Notes under the pieces: model-generated | Database searches by the model: none | What the model was told of the DNA's origin: nothing | What the model saw: only the letters and a program-made list of their open reading frames with translations | Origin: an uncultured Saprospirales bacterium | GTDB taxonomy: Bacteria; Bacteroidota; Bacteroidia; Chitinophagales; Saprospiraceae | NCBI GenBank assembly: GCA_937899855.1 | Contig: CALCCH010000296.1 | Span: 1 to 32,217 of the forward strand | Length of the DNA stretch: 32,217 bases | Direction of reading: 5' to 3' | Made by a program: the position numbers and the translations under genes | Shown here: positions 16,117 through 26,600 of the stretch, piece after piece | How positions within the stretch are numbered: the stretch's first letter is position 1 | Layout: the number at the start of each line of letters is the position of its first letter

Positions 16117-17067
16117 TTAGTAGACATCCAAAATTTCGACGTAGAAGACGAGGTCCGCCTTTTCTGGAATCTTGGGCGCGCTACCGGCGACGCCGTAGGC
16201 CAGGGTATAGGGGATAAACAGGATGGCCTGCTCTCCGACCGCCATATTTTGAATGGCATCGTCCCAGCACATGATAACCCGACCCCGATCGAGTCGGAAG
16301 GTAAAGGGGAAGGCCTCCTTAAAGGAATTGTCAAAATTGGTGAGGTCCTTGAGAAAGCCGGAATAATGTACGGTGACAAAATTTCCCGACTCCGCCTTTC
16401 GGCCCGTTCCCTCGCGCAGGGTGAGTACCTCCACCCCCGCTTTGGAGGTTTTCAATTCCGAGGCGAGTGCACCCGAGCCAAAACGCTGTACGTAATCCGC
16501 CACCGAATCCCGGACGCTTTGCTCGCGGGCTTTGAGGGTGGCAATCTCCTGATCGACAATATTCTTCTCCACGATGTTGACCATCTTGATGTGGTAGATG
16601 AACTGGTCCTCATTGGTCACCCCATTGGGCAGCGAATTGACGTCAAAACTATCCAGGTCTTGGTAGACCGTCAGGCTATCGCCCACCGCCATCAGCAGGA
16701 GGGCGTCGTAATCCGGGGGAATGGGCCGGGGCAGTTGGTCCAAGCTGGGTAGGACGGAGGTGATGGGACGGTTTTGCAAAAAGGTCGAGTAGATCACCGA
16801 ATCGTTTTGGTAAATCCGCTCGTGATAGCTTACCCGGTCGCCCACTACGGGACGCTGGCCTTCGTTGGCCACGTGGTGTTCGTAGGGATAGCCCGCCGCC
16901 GTGATGGGCTCGCCTTTTTCATTGTAGTTGACCTCGTAGACCTCCCCTACCACGGTGGCGGTGTTATTGGTCGATGGCGTTTGGCAAGCCGTACCCAGCA
17001 AAGCCAGTAGCGAGTAGGCTCCTAGGAGGTAGAAAAATAGGTGCTTTTGCATAAAGTCAATCTTCAT
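16117..17067 (-). CDS. FKBP-type peptidyl-prolyl isomerase lipoprotein
   Basis: The 316-residue protein starts at ATG 17067, overlapping the end of the nrnA-like gene by 11 bases; ATG 17052 (MQKHLFF) is an equally good start 4 bases after that stop. A signal peptide ends in LGTAC with Cys28 as the probable lipidated residue. The C-terminal 110 residues are a standard FKBP domain (VEVLTLREGTGR, VTVHYSGFL, AIQNMAVGEQAILFIPYTLAYG, ADLVFYVEIL), which speeds proline cis-trans folding steps in exported proteins. The first half (about 60-165, with DRVSYHERIY, LLLMAVGDSLTVY and FIYHIKMVNI) looks like a second, degenerate FKBP-like domain. Similar tandem lipoproteins occur in Bacteroidota, including gliding-related GldI. 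Confidence 0.9.
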   Translation of the reverse strand: MKIDFMQKHLFFYLLGAYSLLALLGTACQTPSTNNTATVVGEVYEVNYNEKGEPITAAGYPYEHHVANEGQRPVVGDRVSYHERIYQNDSVIYSTFLQNRPITSVLPSLDQLPRPIPPDYDALLLMAVGDSLTVYQDLDSFDVNSLPNGVTNEDQFIYHIKMVNIVEKNIVDQEIATLKAREQSVRDSVADYVQRFGSGALASELKTSKAGVEVLTLREGTGRKAESGNFVTVHYSGFLKDLTNFDNSFKEAFPFTFRLDRGRVIMCWDDAIQNMAVGEQAILFIPYTLAYGVAGSAPKIPEKADLVFYVEILDVY

Positions 17068-18067
17068 TTAGGATCGCTTCCTTGTACTGGGGAAGAATTT
17101 CTTTGAGTTGGTGAATCGTACCGCGCAGCCCCTTGTAAGAAGCACCACCGGCAGCATTCTTGTGCCCGCCTCCCTTGAAGTGCTTGCGGGCGATTTCCTC
17201 GACCGACAATTCTCCTTTGGAACGGAGCGAAATTTTGACGATAGTGGGTTGTTCGGTAATGAAGGCCGCCATTTTGATGCCCTTGATCTTGAGCAGGTAA
17301 TTGACGATGCCCTCCGTATCGCCCCGCTGAATGTCGAAGTATTCGTAGTCCTTGCGGGTGAGGGAAATAATGCCGGTGCGGTACTCGGGGATGATTTCCA
17401 TGCGGTTCTTCAGACAGTGGCCCAGCAATCGCAAGTGTTTTTCCCGCATGCTGTTGAAGACCAAATCCTGAATCTTGGTATCGTCGATACCCAGTTCGAG
17501 TAGATCGGCTACGACCCGAAACAATCGGGGGCTGGTGCTGTACTTGAAGGAGCCCGTATCGGTAAGGATACCGGTAAAAAGACACTCTCCGATGGAGGCA
17601 TCCAGGTGTTCCAGCGCTTCCAGTTGCTCCATAAAATCGTAGATCAGCTCGCTGGTCGAGCTGGCCCCCACCCGCCAGAGCATGTAGTCGGCAAAGTAGT
17701 CGGGATCGAGGTGGTGATCGATAAGGACTTTGGTGGTGTCCAGGGGAGCGATTGCTTCCCCCAGCTTGTCGATTCGGTCGAGGGAATTGAAATCGAGACA
17801 AAAAATGAGGTCCGCAGCCTGAACGGCTTCGGTGGAGCGCTGGGGATCATTGTCGTAGATCAGAATCTGGGGAGCACCGGGCAACCAAGCCACAAAATCG
17901 GGGTATTCCGAGGGGAAAACGACTTGAACCTGGTGGTCGTATTTTCGCAGAAAATGGTAGAGGGCCAGGGACGAACCGATGGCGTCCCCATCGGGATTGC
18001 GATGACTGGTAATTACGATGTTTCGAGGCTGCTGAAGAAGGTGCCGTAGCTCGTTGATATTTTCCAT
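17057..18067 (-). CDS. nrnA: DHH-family phosphoesterase, NrnA-like nanoRNase/pAp phosphatase
   Basis: The 336-residue cytoplasmic enzyme has the DHH superfamily motifs in order: SHRNPDGDAIGS (21-32) for metal binding, a FCLDFN segment, IDHH, and in the DHHA1 domain the substrate-binding GGGHKNAAGG near residue 300. The length fits NrnA, which degrades 2-5 nucleotide RNA fragments and dephosphorylates 3'-phosphoadenosine 5'-phosphate. The start at ATG 18067 is well placed. It is the first gene of a likely operon with the FKBP lipoprotein and prfB. The 200-base gap to ndk holds divergent promoters; I could not find a clear one for this gene. Confidence 0.93.
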   Translation of the reverse strand: MENINELRHLLQQPRNIVITSHRNPDGDAIGSSLALYHFLRKYDHQVQVVFPSEYPDFVAWLPGAPQILIYDNDPQRSTEAVQAADLIFCLDFNSLDRIDKLGEAIAPLDTTKVLIDHHLDPDYFADYMLWRVGASSTSELIYDFMEQLEALEHLDASIGECLFTGILTDTGSFKYSTSPRLFRVVADLLELGIDDTKIQDLVFNSMREKHLRLLGHCLKNRMEIIPEYRTGIISLTRKDYEYFDIQRGDTEGIVNYLLKIKGIKMAAFITEQPTIVKISLRSKGELSVEEIARKHFKGGGHKNAAGGASYKGLRGTIHQLKEILPQYKEAILNED

Positions 18068-18178
18068 TTAAAATCCGAAATCAGTCTGCGAAGTTGAGAA
18101 TAATTTATGAAATAAACGAATATCTGCGGCGAAGGTTTGGGTAGAAAAAAGGGAAAGCGGCAAAATAGCGGCTGGCCC

Positions 18179-18209
18179 TTTGAATTTCGCACGGGCTTGC
18201 TTACTTTTG
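18179..18209 (+). promoter_or_regulatory. ndk promoter, Bacteroidetes consensus
   Basis: TTTG at 18179-18182, a 19-base spacer, and TACTTTTG at 18202-18209 match TTTG-N19-TAnnTTTG exactly. The ndk ATG is 59 bases further on, leaving a leader of about 50 bases. Confidence 0.8.
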
Positions 18210-18268
18210 CTGCGGTTTTTTTGAACATGCGTTCTATCATTTTGCACCACAATAAATAAGACCTAAAC

Positions 18269-18688
18269 ATGGCAGGTAACCGTACATTTACCATGATCAA
18301 ACCGGACGCAGTAGTGGCTGGTCACATTGGAGCCATTCTCGCCAAGATCAACGAGGCTGGCTTCCGCATCGTAGCGATGAAACTGACGCATTTGTCGGCC
18401 GAGAAGGCGGGCGAATTTTACGCCGTTCACAAGGAGCGTCCCTTCTACGGCGAGCTGGTGGCCTTCATGTCTTCGGGCCCCATCGTTGCCGCCATCCTCG
18501 AAAAAGACAATGCGGTGGAGGACATTCGGACCCTCATCGGAGCGACCAACCCCGCCGAAGCCGCCCCCGGCACCATCCGGGCCCTCTACGCCAAAAGCAT
18601 CGGCGAAAACGCCGTACACGGAGCCGATTCGGATGAAAACGCCCACATCGAAGGCAATTTCCACTTCGCGGGTACGGAGATGTTCTAA
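18269..18688 (+). CDS. ndk: Nucleoside diphosphate kinase
   Basis: The 139-residue protein is a typical Ndk. It moves the terminal phosphate of a nucleoside triphosphate to a diphosphate through a phosphohistidine. The active-site motif NAVHGADS contains the phospho-acceptor His117, and the start [15 protein letters not shown] and the segment [16 protein letters not shown] are conserved. It starts at ATG 18269, has its own promoter, and ends with a strong hairpin terminator, so it is a single-gene transcript flanked by genes on the opposite strand. Confidence 0.99.
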   Translation: MAGNRTFTMIKPDAVVAGHIGAILAKINEAGFRIVAMKLTHLSAEKAGEFYAVHKERPFYGELVAFMSSGPIVAAILEKDNAVEDIRTLIGATNPAEAAPGTIRALYAKSIGENAVHGADSDENAHIEGNFHFAGTEMF

Positions 18689-18742
18689 ACACCATCCCCA
18701 AACACCCCTACACAAACATACTAGTCCAAAACAAAACTACAC

Positions 18743-18795
18743 AACGGGGCCGCTGCAAAGCTCTCATCCGAGCGTGCGCAGCGGCCCCGTTTTAT
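18743..18795 (+). terminator. Strong intrinsic terminator of ndk
   Basis: AACGGGGCCGCTGC (18743-18756) and its exact complement GCAGCGGCCCCGTT (18778-18791) form a 14-bp GC-rich stem, followed by TTTTATT on the plus strand. The 21-base loop contains a smaller hairpin, GCTC/GAGC (18760-18763 and 18770-18773). On the minus strand it lies just past mutS2 and may also end that transcript, although the T tract there is poor. Confidence 0.85.
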
Positions 18796-18812
18796 TGACG
18801 CTTGCCCCGCCC

Positions 18813-21203
18813 CTATACGATCTCGACCACCGTCACCCCATCCCCACCATCGGTCGCCTCCGGGTGATACACCTTCCCCAAATCCCTGTACTCCCGCAAT
18901 TTTCGCTTGACCGCATCCCGCAGTACCCCCGTCCCCTTACCGTGTACAATGCGCAACTGCGTCGCATTGCTCATCAGGGCCTTGTCGACAAAATTTTCCA
19001 GTAGCTTCAGGGCCTCCTCCTTACTCAGGCCACGCAGGTCCATCTTCGATTCAAAGGTAGCCGTATCCTTGACCACGTCGGTACGCACCCCCTTGGTATT
19101 GCGGATGTCCAGGGGCTCGCTGGCTAGTTGGAGGTCGCGCAACTTGGTGGTCATCTTCATCAGCCCCATCAGTACCACCACCTTGTTCTTGTTGATCGAT
19201 TCTACCTTTCCGGTAGCTCCTCCCGTACGGAGCTTGACAAAATCCCCCACCTTGATGGGCCGATTTTTAACCTTTTGCTCCACCGGCTGGTAGTAGATTT
19301 CTTCTTTGAGATCCGACACCGCATCCGTCAGTTGACGACGGTCCTGCCGGATTTTTTCCGCCACCTTCTTGGCTTTTTCCAAGTTCTTTTCCTCCCGAAT
19401 CTCGCGAATTACCCGCTCCATCTCCCGATTCTCCCGGGCCGCCTGCTGCAAGTTGCGCTCCTTGAGGTCGAGCTTGAGCTTTTTGCGTTGAAAATCCAAA
19501 TCGCGGTAGAGATTATCGTAGGTCTTGATCAGCTTTTGCAACTTCTTTTCGCGCTCGGCGATGTCTTCTAATTGCTCCTTCAATTCCTGCCGCTCCTTCT
19601 GCAGGTCCACCAACAACTCATCAACCGCTTTTTCATTTTTACCCGTCCGCCGCCGGGCGTACTTCAGCACCCGCTCCTGTAGGCCGCTCTTACGGGCGAT
19701 TTCGAAAGCGTAGGAACTGCCCGGGCGCCCCACCTTCAACTCGTAGGTTGGCGAGAGGCTGTCCTTATCAAAGGTCATCGAGCCATTGACGATGCCCCGC
19801 GTTTTAAAGGTAAACATCTTGAGATTGGAATAGTGGGTCGTAATGAGTCCCGAGACCTTTTTAAAGTTGAGCTCCCGGAGGATCGACTCCGCGATGGCCC
19901 CCCCAATTTTGGGATCGGTACCGGAGCCAAACTCGTCGATCAACACTAGGGTCTGATCGGTCGACTTCTCCAAAAAGATGCGCATGTTGCGCAGACGTGA
20001 GCTGTAGGTACTCAGGTCGTCCTCCAGCGATTGCTGGTCGCCGATGTCGGCAAAAAAGCCCGCAAAAATGCCCATTTCCGACTGCTCATCGACCGGAATC
20101 AGCATCCCCGCTTGCAGCATGAGTTGTAGCAGGCCAACCGCCTTCATGGTAATGGATTTTCCCCCGGCGTTGGGGCCACTGAGCATCAGGATGCGGTTGT
20201 CGCCAAAGAGGGTGAGGTCAAAGGGGACGGTGACTTTTTCGATTTCCTGATTTTTGAGGAGCAAGAGGGGGTGAAAGGCCTTGCGAAAACCAATGGTCGG
20301 CCGCGCCTTGACGATGGGACGATTGGCTTTCATCCGGCTCGCCACTTTGGCCTTGGCTTGAATGAGATCGTAGCGGATGAGCAGGTCTTGATAGCCGTAA
20401 AAATGACTGGCGTAGGGCCGCAGCGTGGTGGATAAGTCCTTGAGGATGCGGTAGATCTCGCGTCTTTGCTCGACTTCCAGGTCGAACAGGTCATTATTGA
20501 TTTTGATATACTCCTCTTGTGCGATGAAGTCGGTCTTTCCCGTGGTGGATTCGTCGTGGATAATGCCCCGGATCTTTCGTTTGTGTTCCGAGGGGACACT
20601 CAAAACCCGCCGCCCGTTGCGAAAACTCTCCACCGAATCACTCAACCAACCTTTTTTGCGATACTCCCCAATCAGGCGCCGAAATTGCTTGTCCAACTCT
20701 ACTTCCTTGCTGCGAATGCTGCGGCTGATGCGCTGGAGCTCGGAGGAAGCATCGGGACGAATCGCCCCTTCCTCGTCGAGGACCTGGTTGATGGCCTGGA
20801 GCAAGGTAGGGTCAAAGTCCACCTCGCGGACAATGTCGTAAAGGTGGGGATACAGTTCCTTTCGCTCGGCACTGAAAAAACGGAAGATGGCCTGTATGGA
20901 GCGGAGTACCACCGCAATTTTTTGGAGGGCCTCCTCCGATAGCACGGAATCGATCACTTCGAGTAGGCGCAGGTCCTCGGCCAGGTCGTGGTACACTTGT
21001 AGGGGAAAGGAGGCGGTGCTCTCCAGGCTCTGTTTGAATTCGGCTACCTCGTCGAGCAGGCGTTCGATGGTGGGTGCCTCCTGTTGGAGGACGGTACCTT
21101 GCACTTCGGCCCGGGCGAGGGCTCCTAGGCAAGCGTTTTCTAGTAGCTGTAGGACTTTATCAAACTCTAACTTTTCGTAGATATCCTTTGGTTCCAGTTC
21201 CAT
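18813..21203 (-). CDS. mutS2: Endonuclease MutS2 / ribosome-quality-control ATPase
   Basis: The start is ATG 21203 (MELEPKDIYEKLEF), giving 796 residues; the frame extends to 21272 only as non-coding. The protein has the MutS core and lever helices (about 1-300), the ATPase with Walker A GPNAGGKS (343-350) and Walker B LVLIDEFGSGTDP, a long charged coiled coil (about 520-640), and a C-terminal Smr nuclease domain starting near MDLRGLSKEEAL with VHGKGTG. MutS2 lacks the mismatch-reading domain of MutS; it suppresses recombination in some bacteria and splits stalled or collided ribosomes in others. The window cannot tell which applies. Confidence 0.97.
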   Translation of the reverse strand: MELEPKDIYEKLEFDKVLQLLENACLGALARAEVQGTVLQQEAPTIERLLDEVAEFKQSLESTASFPLQVYHDLAEDLRLLEVIDSVLSEEALQKIAVVLRSIQAIFRFFSAERKELYPHLYDIVREVDFDPTLLQAINQVLDEEGAIRPDASSELQRISRSIRSKEVELDKQFRRLIGEYRKKGWLSDSVESFRNGRRVLSVPSEHKRKIRGIIHDESTTGKTDFIAQEEYIKINNDLFDLEVEQRREIYRILKDLSTTLRPYASHFYGYQDLLIRYDLIQAKAKVASRMKANRPIVKARPTIGFRKAFHPLLLLKNQEIEKVTVPFDLTLFGDNRILMLSGPNAGGKSITMKAVGLLQLMLQAGMLIPVDEQSEMGIFAGFFADIGDQQSLEDDLSTYSSRLRNMRIFLEKSTDQTLVLIDEFGSGTDPKIGGAIAESILRELNFKKVSGLITTHYSNLKMFTFKTRGIVNGSMTFDKDSLSPTYELKVGRPGSSYAFEIARKSGLQERVLKYARRRTGKNEKAVDELLVDLQKERQELKEQLEDIAEREKKLQKLIKTYDNLYRDLDFQRKKLKLDLKERNLQQAARENREMERVIREIREEKNLEKAKKVAEKIRQDRRQLTDAVSDLKEEIYYQPVEQKVKNRPIKVGDFVKLRTGGATGKVESINKNKVVVLMGLMKMTTKLRDLQLASEPLDIRNTKGVRTDVVKDTATFESKMDLRGLSKEEALKLLENFVDKALMSNATQLRIVHGKGTGVLRDAVKRKLREYRDLGKVYHPEATDGGDGVTVVEIV

Positions 21204-21242
21204 GTGACGGTTCGAATTTGTCGGGGGATGTGGCACGGTCGG

Positions 21243-21272
21243 AAAAAGTAGAAAAAAGGAGTGCCCTCCCAA
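21243..21272 (-). promoter_or_regulatory. Candidate mutS2 promoter
   Basis: On the minus strand TTG (21272-21270) is followed after 19 bases by TACTTTTT (21250-21243), one base off TAnnTTTG. The ATG of mutS2 lies 40 bases downstream. Confidence 0.45.
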
Positions 21273-21400
21273 TTGAATACACAGTAATTTTCCGGCTTCA
21301 CCGACCCAGCGGATTGCGGAGCCCCTAGGTGATTACCAGCAAAGGAACAATTTTGTTTCGCGAAGGGTTTCCAATAGTTCCATTTTTAATTATCGCCCCC

Positions 21401-21408
21401 TATCTTTG
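21401..21408 (+). promoter_or_regulatory. -7 element of the aroC promoter
   Basis: TATCTTTG matches the Bacteroidetes -7 consensus TAnnTTTG exactly. The expected -33 position (21378-21381) reads TTCC, so only the downstream element is good. It lies 55 bases before the aroC GTG start. Confidence 0.6.
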
Positions 21409-21462
21409 CAGTGTAGAAAACTCTTGATCTTCTTCATTTTTCAACGTCTAAATCGAGTAATT

Positions 21463-22545
21463 GTGGCCGGTAACACCTTTGGACAAGCGTTTCGAATCAC
21501 CACTTTCGGAGAATCCCACGGCCGTGCCCTGGGCGTCACCATCGACGGCTGCCCCGCCGGCCTCCCCATCGACGAGGACTTCATCCAGGCGGAGCTGGCC
21601 CGACGACGTCCCGGGCAGTCCAAAATTGTCACCCAACGCAAAGAAGCCGACCGGGTCGACATCCTCTCCGGTATCTTCGAGGGCCACAGCACGGGGACGC
21701 CCATCGCCATGGTGATTTTCAATGCCGATGCCCGTTCCAAAGATTACAGCCACATCGCTGATAAATTTCGCCCCTCCCACGCCGATTTTACCTACCAGCA
21801 GAAATACGGTCGTCGCGACTACCGCGGTGGGGGGCGCAGCTCGGCCCGCGAAACGGCGGCCCGCGTCGCCGCCGGAGCCATCGCCAAATTGCTGCTTCGC
21901 AGGGCGGGCCTTAGCATTGCCGCTTACGTCAGCCAGGTGGGGGAGCTGGCCCTAAATACCCCCCCCACCGCCCTCGACCTGAGCCAGGTGGAAGCGACGC
22001 CCGTTCGCTGTCCCGACCCCCAGATGGCCGAGCGGATGATCGAATTGATCCAGCGGGTCCGCAAAGCGGGAGATACCATCGGCGGCGTGGTCAGTGCGGT
22101 GGTCAAACATTGTCCGGTGGGCTTGGGAGATCCCGTATTCGACAAGCTACACGCCGATCTGGCCAAGGCCATGTTGAGCATCAATGCCTGCAAGGGGTTC
22201 GAATACGGCAGCGGCTTTGCGGGGGTAGCCATGCGGGGCTCCGAACACAACGATCTTTTTTACGACGCGGACGGACAAGTCAAAACCCGGAGCAATCACT
22301 CCGGTGGCATCCAGGGGGGCATCGCCAATGGCATGGACATCTACTTCCGCTGCGCCTTCAAACCGGTGGCCACCATCGTGGCCGGGCAAGAGTCGGTCAA
22401 TGAGGTAGGGGAAAAGGTGGAAGTCACCGGTAAGGGACGCCACGATCCCTGCGTCGTGCCGCGGGCCGTGCCCATCGTAGAGGCCATGACGGCCCTCGTA
22501 CTGGCGGACCATCTATTGCGCCAGCGCATGGTGCAAATGGCCTAA
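21463..22545 (+). CDS. aroC: Chorismate synthase
   Basis: The enzyme makes chorismate from 5-enolpyruvylshikimate 3-phosphate with reduced FMN, the last shared step of aromatic amino acid synthesis. I take GTG 21463 as the start, since it gives the standard [10 protein letters not shown] beginning and 360 residues; the frame reaches TTG 21406, but that lies within the -7 element. The family's signatures are intact: [26 protein letters not shown], the [14 protein letters not shown] loop, and [12 protein letters not shown]. It is followed 39 bases later by the nuclease-family lipoprotein gene, which has its own -7 motif. Confidence 0.98.
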   Translation: MAGNTFGQAFRITTFGESHGRALGVTIDGCPAGLPIDEDFIQAELARRRPGQSKIVTQRKEADRVDILSGIFEGHSTGTPIAMVIFNADARSKDYSHIADKFRPSHADFTYQQKYGRRDYRGGGRSSARETAARVAAGAIAKLLLRRAGLSIAAYVSQVGELALNTPPTALDLSQVEATPVRCPDPQMAERMIELIQRVRKAGDTIGGVVSAVVKHCPVGLGDPVFDKLHADLAKAMLSINACKGFEYGSGFAGVAMRGSEHNDLFYDADGQVKTRSNHSGGIQGGIANGMDIYFRCAFKPVATIVAGQESVNEVGEKVEVTGKGRHDPCVVPRAVPIVEAMTALVLADHLLRQRMVQMA

Positions 22546-22552
22546 AAATCCC

Positions 22553-22560
22553 TACCTTTG
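22553..22560 (+). promoter_or_regulatory. -7 element upstream of the EEP lipoprotein gene
   Basis: TACCTTTG is an exact TAnnTTTG match lying 8 bases after the aroC stop and 24 before the next ATG. No TTTG was found at the proper distance upstream, so the gene may be read both from aroC and from here. Confidence 0.45.
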
Positions 22561-22584
22561 GGCCCCAGCAAATCACTACCCGCC

Positions 22585-23631
22585 ATGCGCCCATTTTATT
22601 TATTGCTCGTCGTCACTGTCCTCCTTTACGCCGCCTGCGGCAACAGTCAGCAAGCCCTCCGCCACAGCGCGGACACCACGGGGGGATTCAGCCCACGGGT
22701 CGCCTTTTACAACGTCGAGAACCTCTTCGATACCGTCGACGATCCCTTCCGAGCCGACGAAGCCTTTACCCCAGCGGGCCGACAAAAATGGGACGAGGAC
22801 CGCTACGCCAAAAAATTGGGTCAACTCCACCGCGTCATCCGGGGCATGGACTACCCCGCTCTACTGGGCCTGTGCGAGGTGGAGAACCAAACGGTACTGG
22901 AAGCCCTAGCCGATTCTTGTCAGAACCCCGGAGGTCGCTACCAAATCGTTCACTTCGAATCGCTCGACCACCGGGGCATCGATGTGGCCCTGCTTTACGA
23001 TCCCCGTGTATTTACCGTCACCGCAACCGATACCATCCGCACGGCTTTCCCGCCCGTCAATGGGGAGACCTACACCAGCCGCGACATCCTACACGTCAGT
23101 GGCCGGTACGGTGGCCAGCACTCGCTGCACCTGTTCATCAACCACTGGCCCTCCCGTCGGGGGGGCTTGGCCGCCAGCGAGCCCCGGCGGTTGCGCGTTG
23201 CCCAGCGGCTGCGGGCGGCGGTGGATCGAGTATTGCAAAACGATCCCGAGGGGCACCTCATCCTGATGGGAGATTTCAATGACGAACCCACCAACAAAAG
23301 CGTCCGAGAAACCCTGGTCGCCAGTGCGCCTACCGAGGCGATCGAACCCCAACAACTGTACAATTGTACTTTTCCCCTCGATGCCCAAGGACTGGGCACC
23401 TACAATTATCGGGGCAATTGGAACCAGCTCGACCAAATCATTGCTACGGGGAGCTGTCTGCAGCCCCAGGCCAAGCTCCAACTGGGCCCCGCCCAAAATT
23501 ACCGTCAAGAATGGATGATGTTTGTTCACGAAAAGTACGGTGCCACTCCCAGTCGCACCTACGGCGGGCCCAATTATTACGGCGGTTTTAGCGACCACCT
23601 GCCCGTTTACGCGGATATTTTGCTCCGCTAA
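22585..23631 (+). CDS. Endonuclease/exonuclease/phosphatase-family lipoprotein
   Basis: The start is ATG 22585 (MRPFYLLLVV), giving 348 residues with a lipoprotein signal (LLYAAC, Cys at 14). The rest is an EEP (DNase I/sphingomyelinase-like) domain. Metal-binding and catalytic motifs are present in order: FYNVENLFD, GLCEVEN, the HWPSRRGG segment, LMGDFNDEPTNKS and a C-terminal FSDHLPVYADI. The protein should be anchored to an envelope membrane and face the periplasm or outside, where it could cut nucleic acid or phospho-esters; the substrate is unknown. It ends 4 bases from the stop of the convergent TamB gene. Confidence 0.9.
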   Translation: MRPFYLLLVVTVLLYAACGNSQQALRHSADTTGGFSPRVAFYNVENLFDTVDDPFRADEAFTPAGRQKWDEDRYAKKLGQLHRVIRGMDYPALLGLCEVENQTVLEALADSCQNPGGRYQIVHFESLDHRGIDVALLYDPRVFTVTATDTIRTAFPPVNGETYTSRDILHVSGRYGGQHSLHLFINHWPSRRGGLAASEPRRLRVAQRLRAAVDRVLQNDPEGHLILMGDFNDEPTNKSVRETLVASAPTEAIEPQQLYNCTFPLDAQGLGTYNYRGNWNQLDQIIATGSCLQPQAKLQLGPAQNYRQEWMMFVHEKYGATPSRTYGGPNYYGGFSDHLPVYADILLR

Positions 23632-23635
23632 ATCC

Positions 23636-26600
23636 CTACTGCCTCGACATGCGTTTGAGGTCCCGCTCTCGCCGCCGGGCCGCTTTGGCATCGGTGCGCT
23701 CCCGTCGGAGTTGGTCGCGTTCCTCTTTACTTTTTCGCCGAAACAGCTCCTTGATCGTATCCCCTTCCCGTCGGTAGCGAATACCAATACCCCGTTGATC
23801 GCGGGGCCCCGTCACGTTCCCCGCCGAGCCATCGTAGAGCTGGTAGGCCCGAAACTTGAGACGCCGGTCCTTGGTCAATATGTACTCCACCTCAATATCG
23901 CCCGCCAGCGAAGCCCCATTGCCAACGGCCTGACCAAAGTTGACCCCTCCCCCCGCTCGGAAGGTCAGCCGGTCGTCGAGAATCCCAATCTCCGGCCGAA
24001 TGCCAAACTGGTTGCCAAGTAAAATTTGGCCCTCGTTATTGATTTCTCCATCGTAGACGTTGTACTGAATGTCCAAGCCAATCCCGGAGATAAAGTCGAC
24101 GTCGGTCACGATCTCTTCGAGTAGGTCGGAGGTTAGGATCGACAGCTGGGAGGAGATCAGTTCGGTAACGGTATTGATAACGATGTTGTCGGTGGTACTG
24201 CTCAGGGCGTTGAGGTCGGTGGGGAGAAATCCCCCGAGTACGAAGAGACCAAATACCTGACGGTTGAGCTCGTTTTGGTTCTGACTGATCGCGCGCAATT
24301 TGCTCTCCGTGTAGCTTTGCAGGTCTCCCGTCAACTCGGGAAATTGAATGTCAAAACCAATCACGGGCTGGAGGAGCGGACCGGTCAGGTTCATCACCAA
24401 GTCGACCTTGGTCGATTGGCGGGCGGCGGCTTTGAGGGCATCGTTGTCGGAGATGTACTCCGCGATAAAATTGTAGACCGCCGTATTGAGCCCCTGGTAC
24501 TCCGCATCCAGATTCAGTTCGGCATTGTAAGGATCGCCCGACCAATTGATGGTTCCCCCTTCCCGAACGGTAAAGGGCTTGTTGAGAAAGTTGTAGGTAA
24601 ACAAATACTTGCCCTCGGTAATCGTATAATTCCCAAGCATCTCGATATTGCCCGAGCGATCAAAATCAAAATCGATATTCCCCACGCCCTGCCCCTGCAT
24701 CACGTCGCCCGCCTTCTCGTCAAAGATCAGCGAAACCTCCGAGTCCTCGGTGATGGCCAGGTTCATATCAACCGTCACTCCCAGGAGTTCGCTGGGACGG
24801 GTGGGGCCATTGTCCACGCCCTCGCTCTTATCCACAAACTTGATAAAGTTGACCGCCTCCGCTTCCTGGGCCGAGGAAATGGGAATGCTGAGGTAACTGC
24901 CGGGCAAGGTGGTGGCGTCGATGTCGATGTCCGTTTTCTTGAAGGAGCCCGAGAAGTATACTTCCCCCTTTACGATGCCCCGACCGTAATAAATCGCATT
25001 GTTTTCCTTGGTCGTATTGAGGACCAGAAATTCGTCCGAACGCATCTTGACGTCTAGCCCCAAGTTTTTGAGCCGGTCGTGGGTGATTCCACCAAACAGC
25101 TCGGCGGTGTTGCCCAGCGAATCGGTCACCACGCTGCCCGTCACGTCGAATAGGAAATTGGTCAGTCGCGCCCGTTGATCGTGTACGTAGTAGCGCGTAT
25201 TGAGGTAGTCCACCGTGAGGGCGCCGTCGTATACCCGGAGGTCCCCACTGATGTTGGGGCGTTTGAAGGTGCCAAAGAGTTTGACGTCCGCATTGAAGTA
25301 GCCCAGGGTGTTGGACAAGCCGTTGATGATGAAATACTCGGCGATGTGGAGTGGATAGTTGCTGCTGCCAAAATTGAAGTCAAATTGATCCGTTTTTCGC
25401 CGGCGGTTCATGGCCTTGCCCTTGGGCGGATAATAGAAACCCTCGCCCGTAAGCTGTTGAGAACCGTTGGTGATGCTCAGGTAGGCCTGCACCCGCGACT
25501 TGAGGTTGTTGGCGTGGGCATCCAGACGGAGGGCGCCCCAGTCATCACCGTTGACCTCAAAAGTATCGGCCTGTACGACCAGGTCCAAACCTTCCTGTCG
25601 GTAAAAGTCGACCGCGCTGATTTCCAGATCGAAGGGGCCGCGAAAATCCAGTCGATCGTAGTCCCAGTATTCGTCGATGATGGAAAAGTCAAAATTGGTC
25701 ACCAGCGCTCGGAGTCCGCGATCCCCCAGGCTTTCCAGCTCAATGGATTGCCGGCCATTGGAGAGGGTAAAGTTGCGGGTAGCTACGTAGCCCTTGCCAA
25801 AGCGCAAGTAGTTGTCGACCGCAATGTCCCAACGGTCCTTGAAGATAATCAGATCGGAAGGGGAAAAGACCACTTGGTAGTATTTGTCGACCAGGGAAAG
25901 TTCGCCCGCCAGGTGCAAATTATCCAGTACCGTCGTCCAATTAATGGCCACGATGTCGAAATCAAAGGTATCGCGGTGGAGCTCTCCCCGAAGGGTCACG
26001 GGCTCAAAGTTTCGCTTACCGAATTTGGTGTGGTAGACCTCCAGATTGAGATCGTTGGCGCCCCCCTCCCCTTCTACTTGTAGCACAATGTCGTGGAGGG
26101 TCAGGTTGTTGTAGATGATCTCGGGAATGCTCAGGTCAATTTTGAGCTTGTCGTTGCTGGTATTAAAATAACCACTGGCGCTGATCCCGCGGAGGGTGTC
26201 CAGACCGGGATCGATTAGGGTAGTCAAATTTTTGGTATCGGGTATACTGAGCTGGTATTCAAACTGGTGCTCGGCCAGCAGGGGTTTGGGCGTTTGTAGC
26301 TCCAGACGCTCGAAGACCTGGGGAAAGTTATCCCGCAGGTAATGGAGCAAGATCGCGGGCAGCTTTTCGATGTTGAAGTAGCCTTGTAAGTGGCCGTTGA
26401 GGATGTCGGATTGGACGCGGAACAGCCGCAGTTGTGCGGGCAGGAGCTGGGAGGTGACGCGGATGGAATCAAGGGAAAACTCCCGTTCCCCATCGCGCAC
26501 CACCCTGATGTTGCGACCACTGGCGACCCCCTGAATGTTGGCCAGGCGGATATCGCGCAGGTCGAGGTCGATCTCTCCGGAGGCCCGAATGTCCTGTTCA

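Noticed and set aside
21406-21462. N-terminal extension of AroC from TTG
   Set aside because: Chorismate synthases begin with MAGNTFG, which the GTG at 21463 provides, and the TTG lies inside the -7 element.
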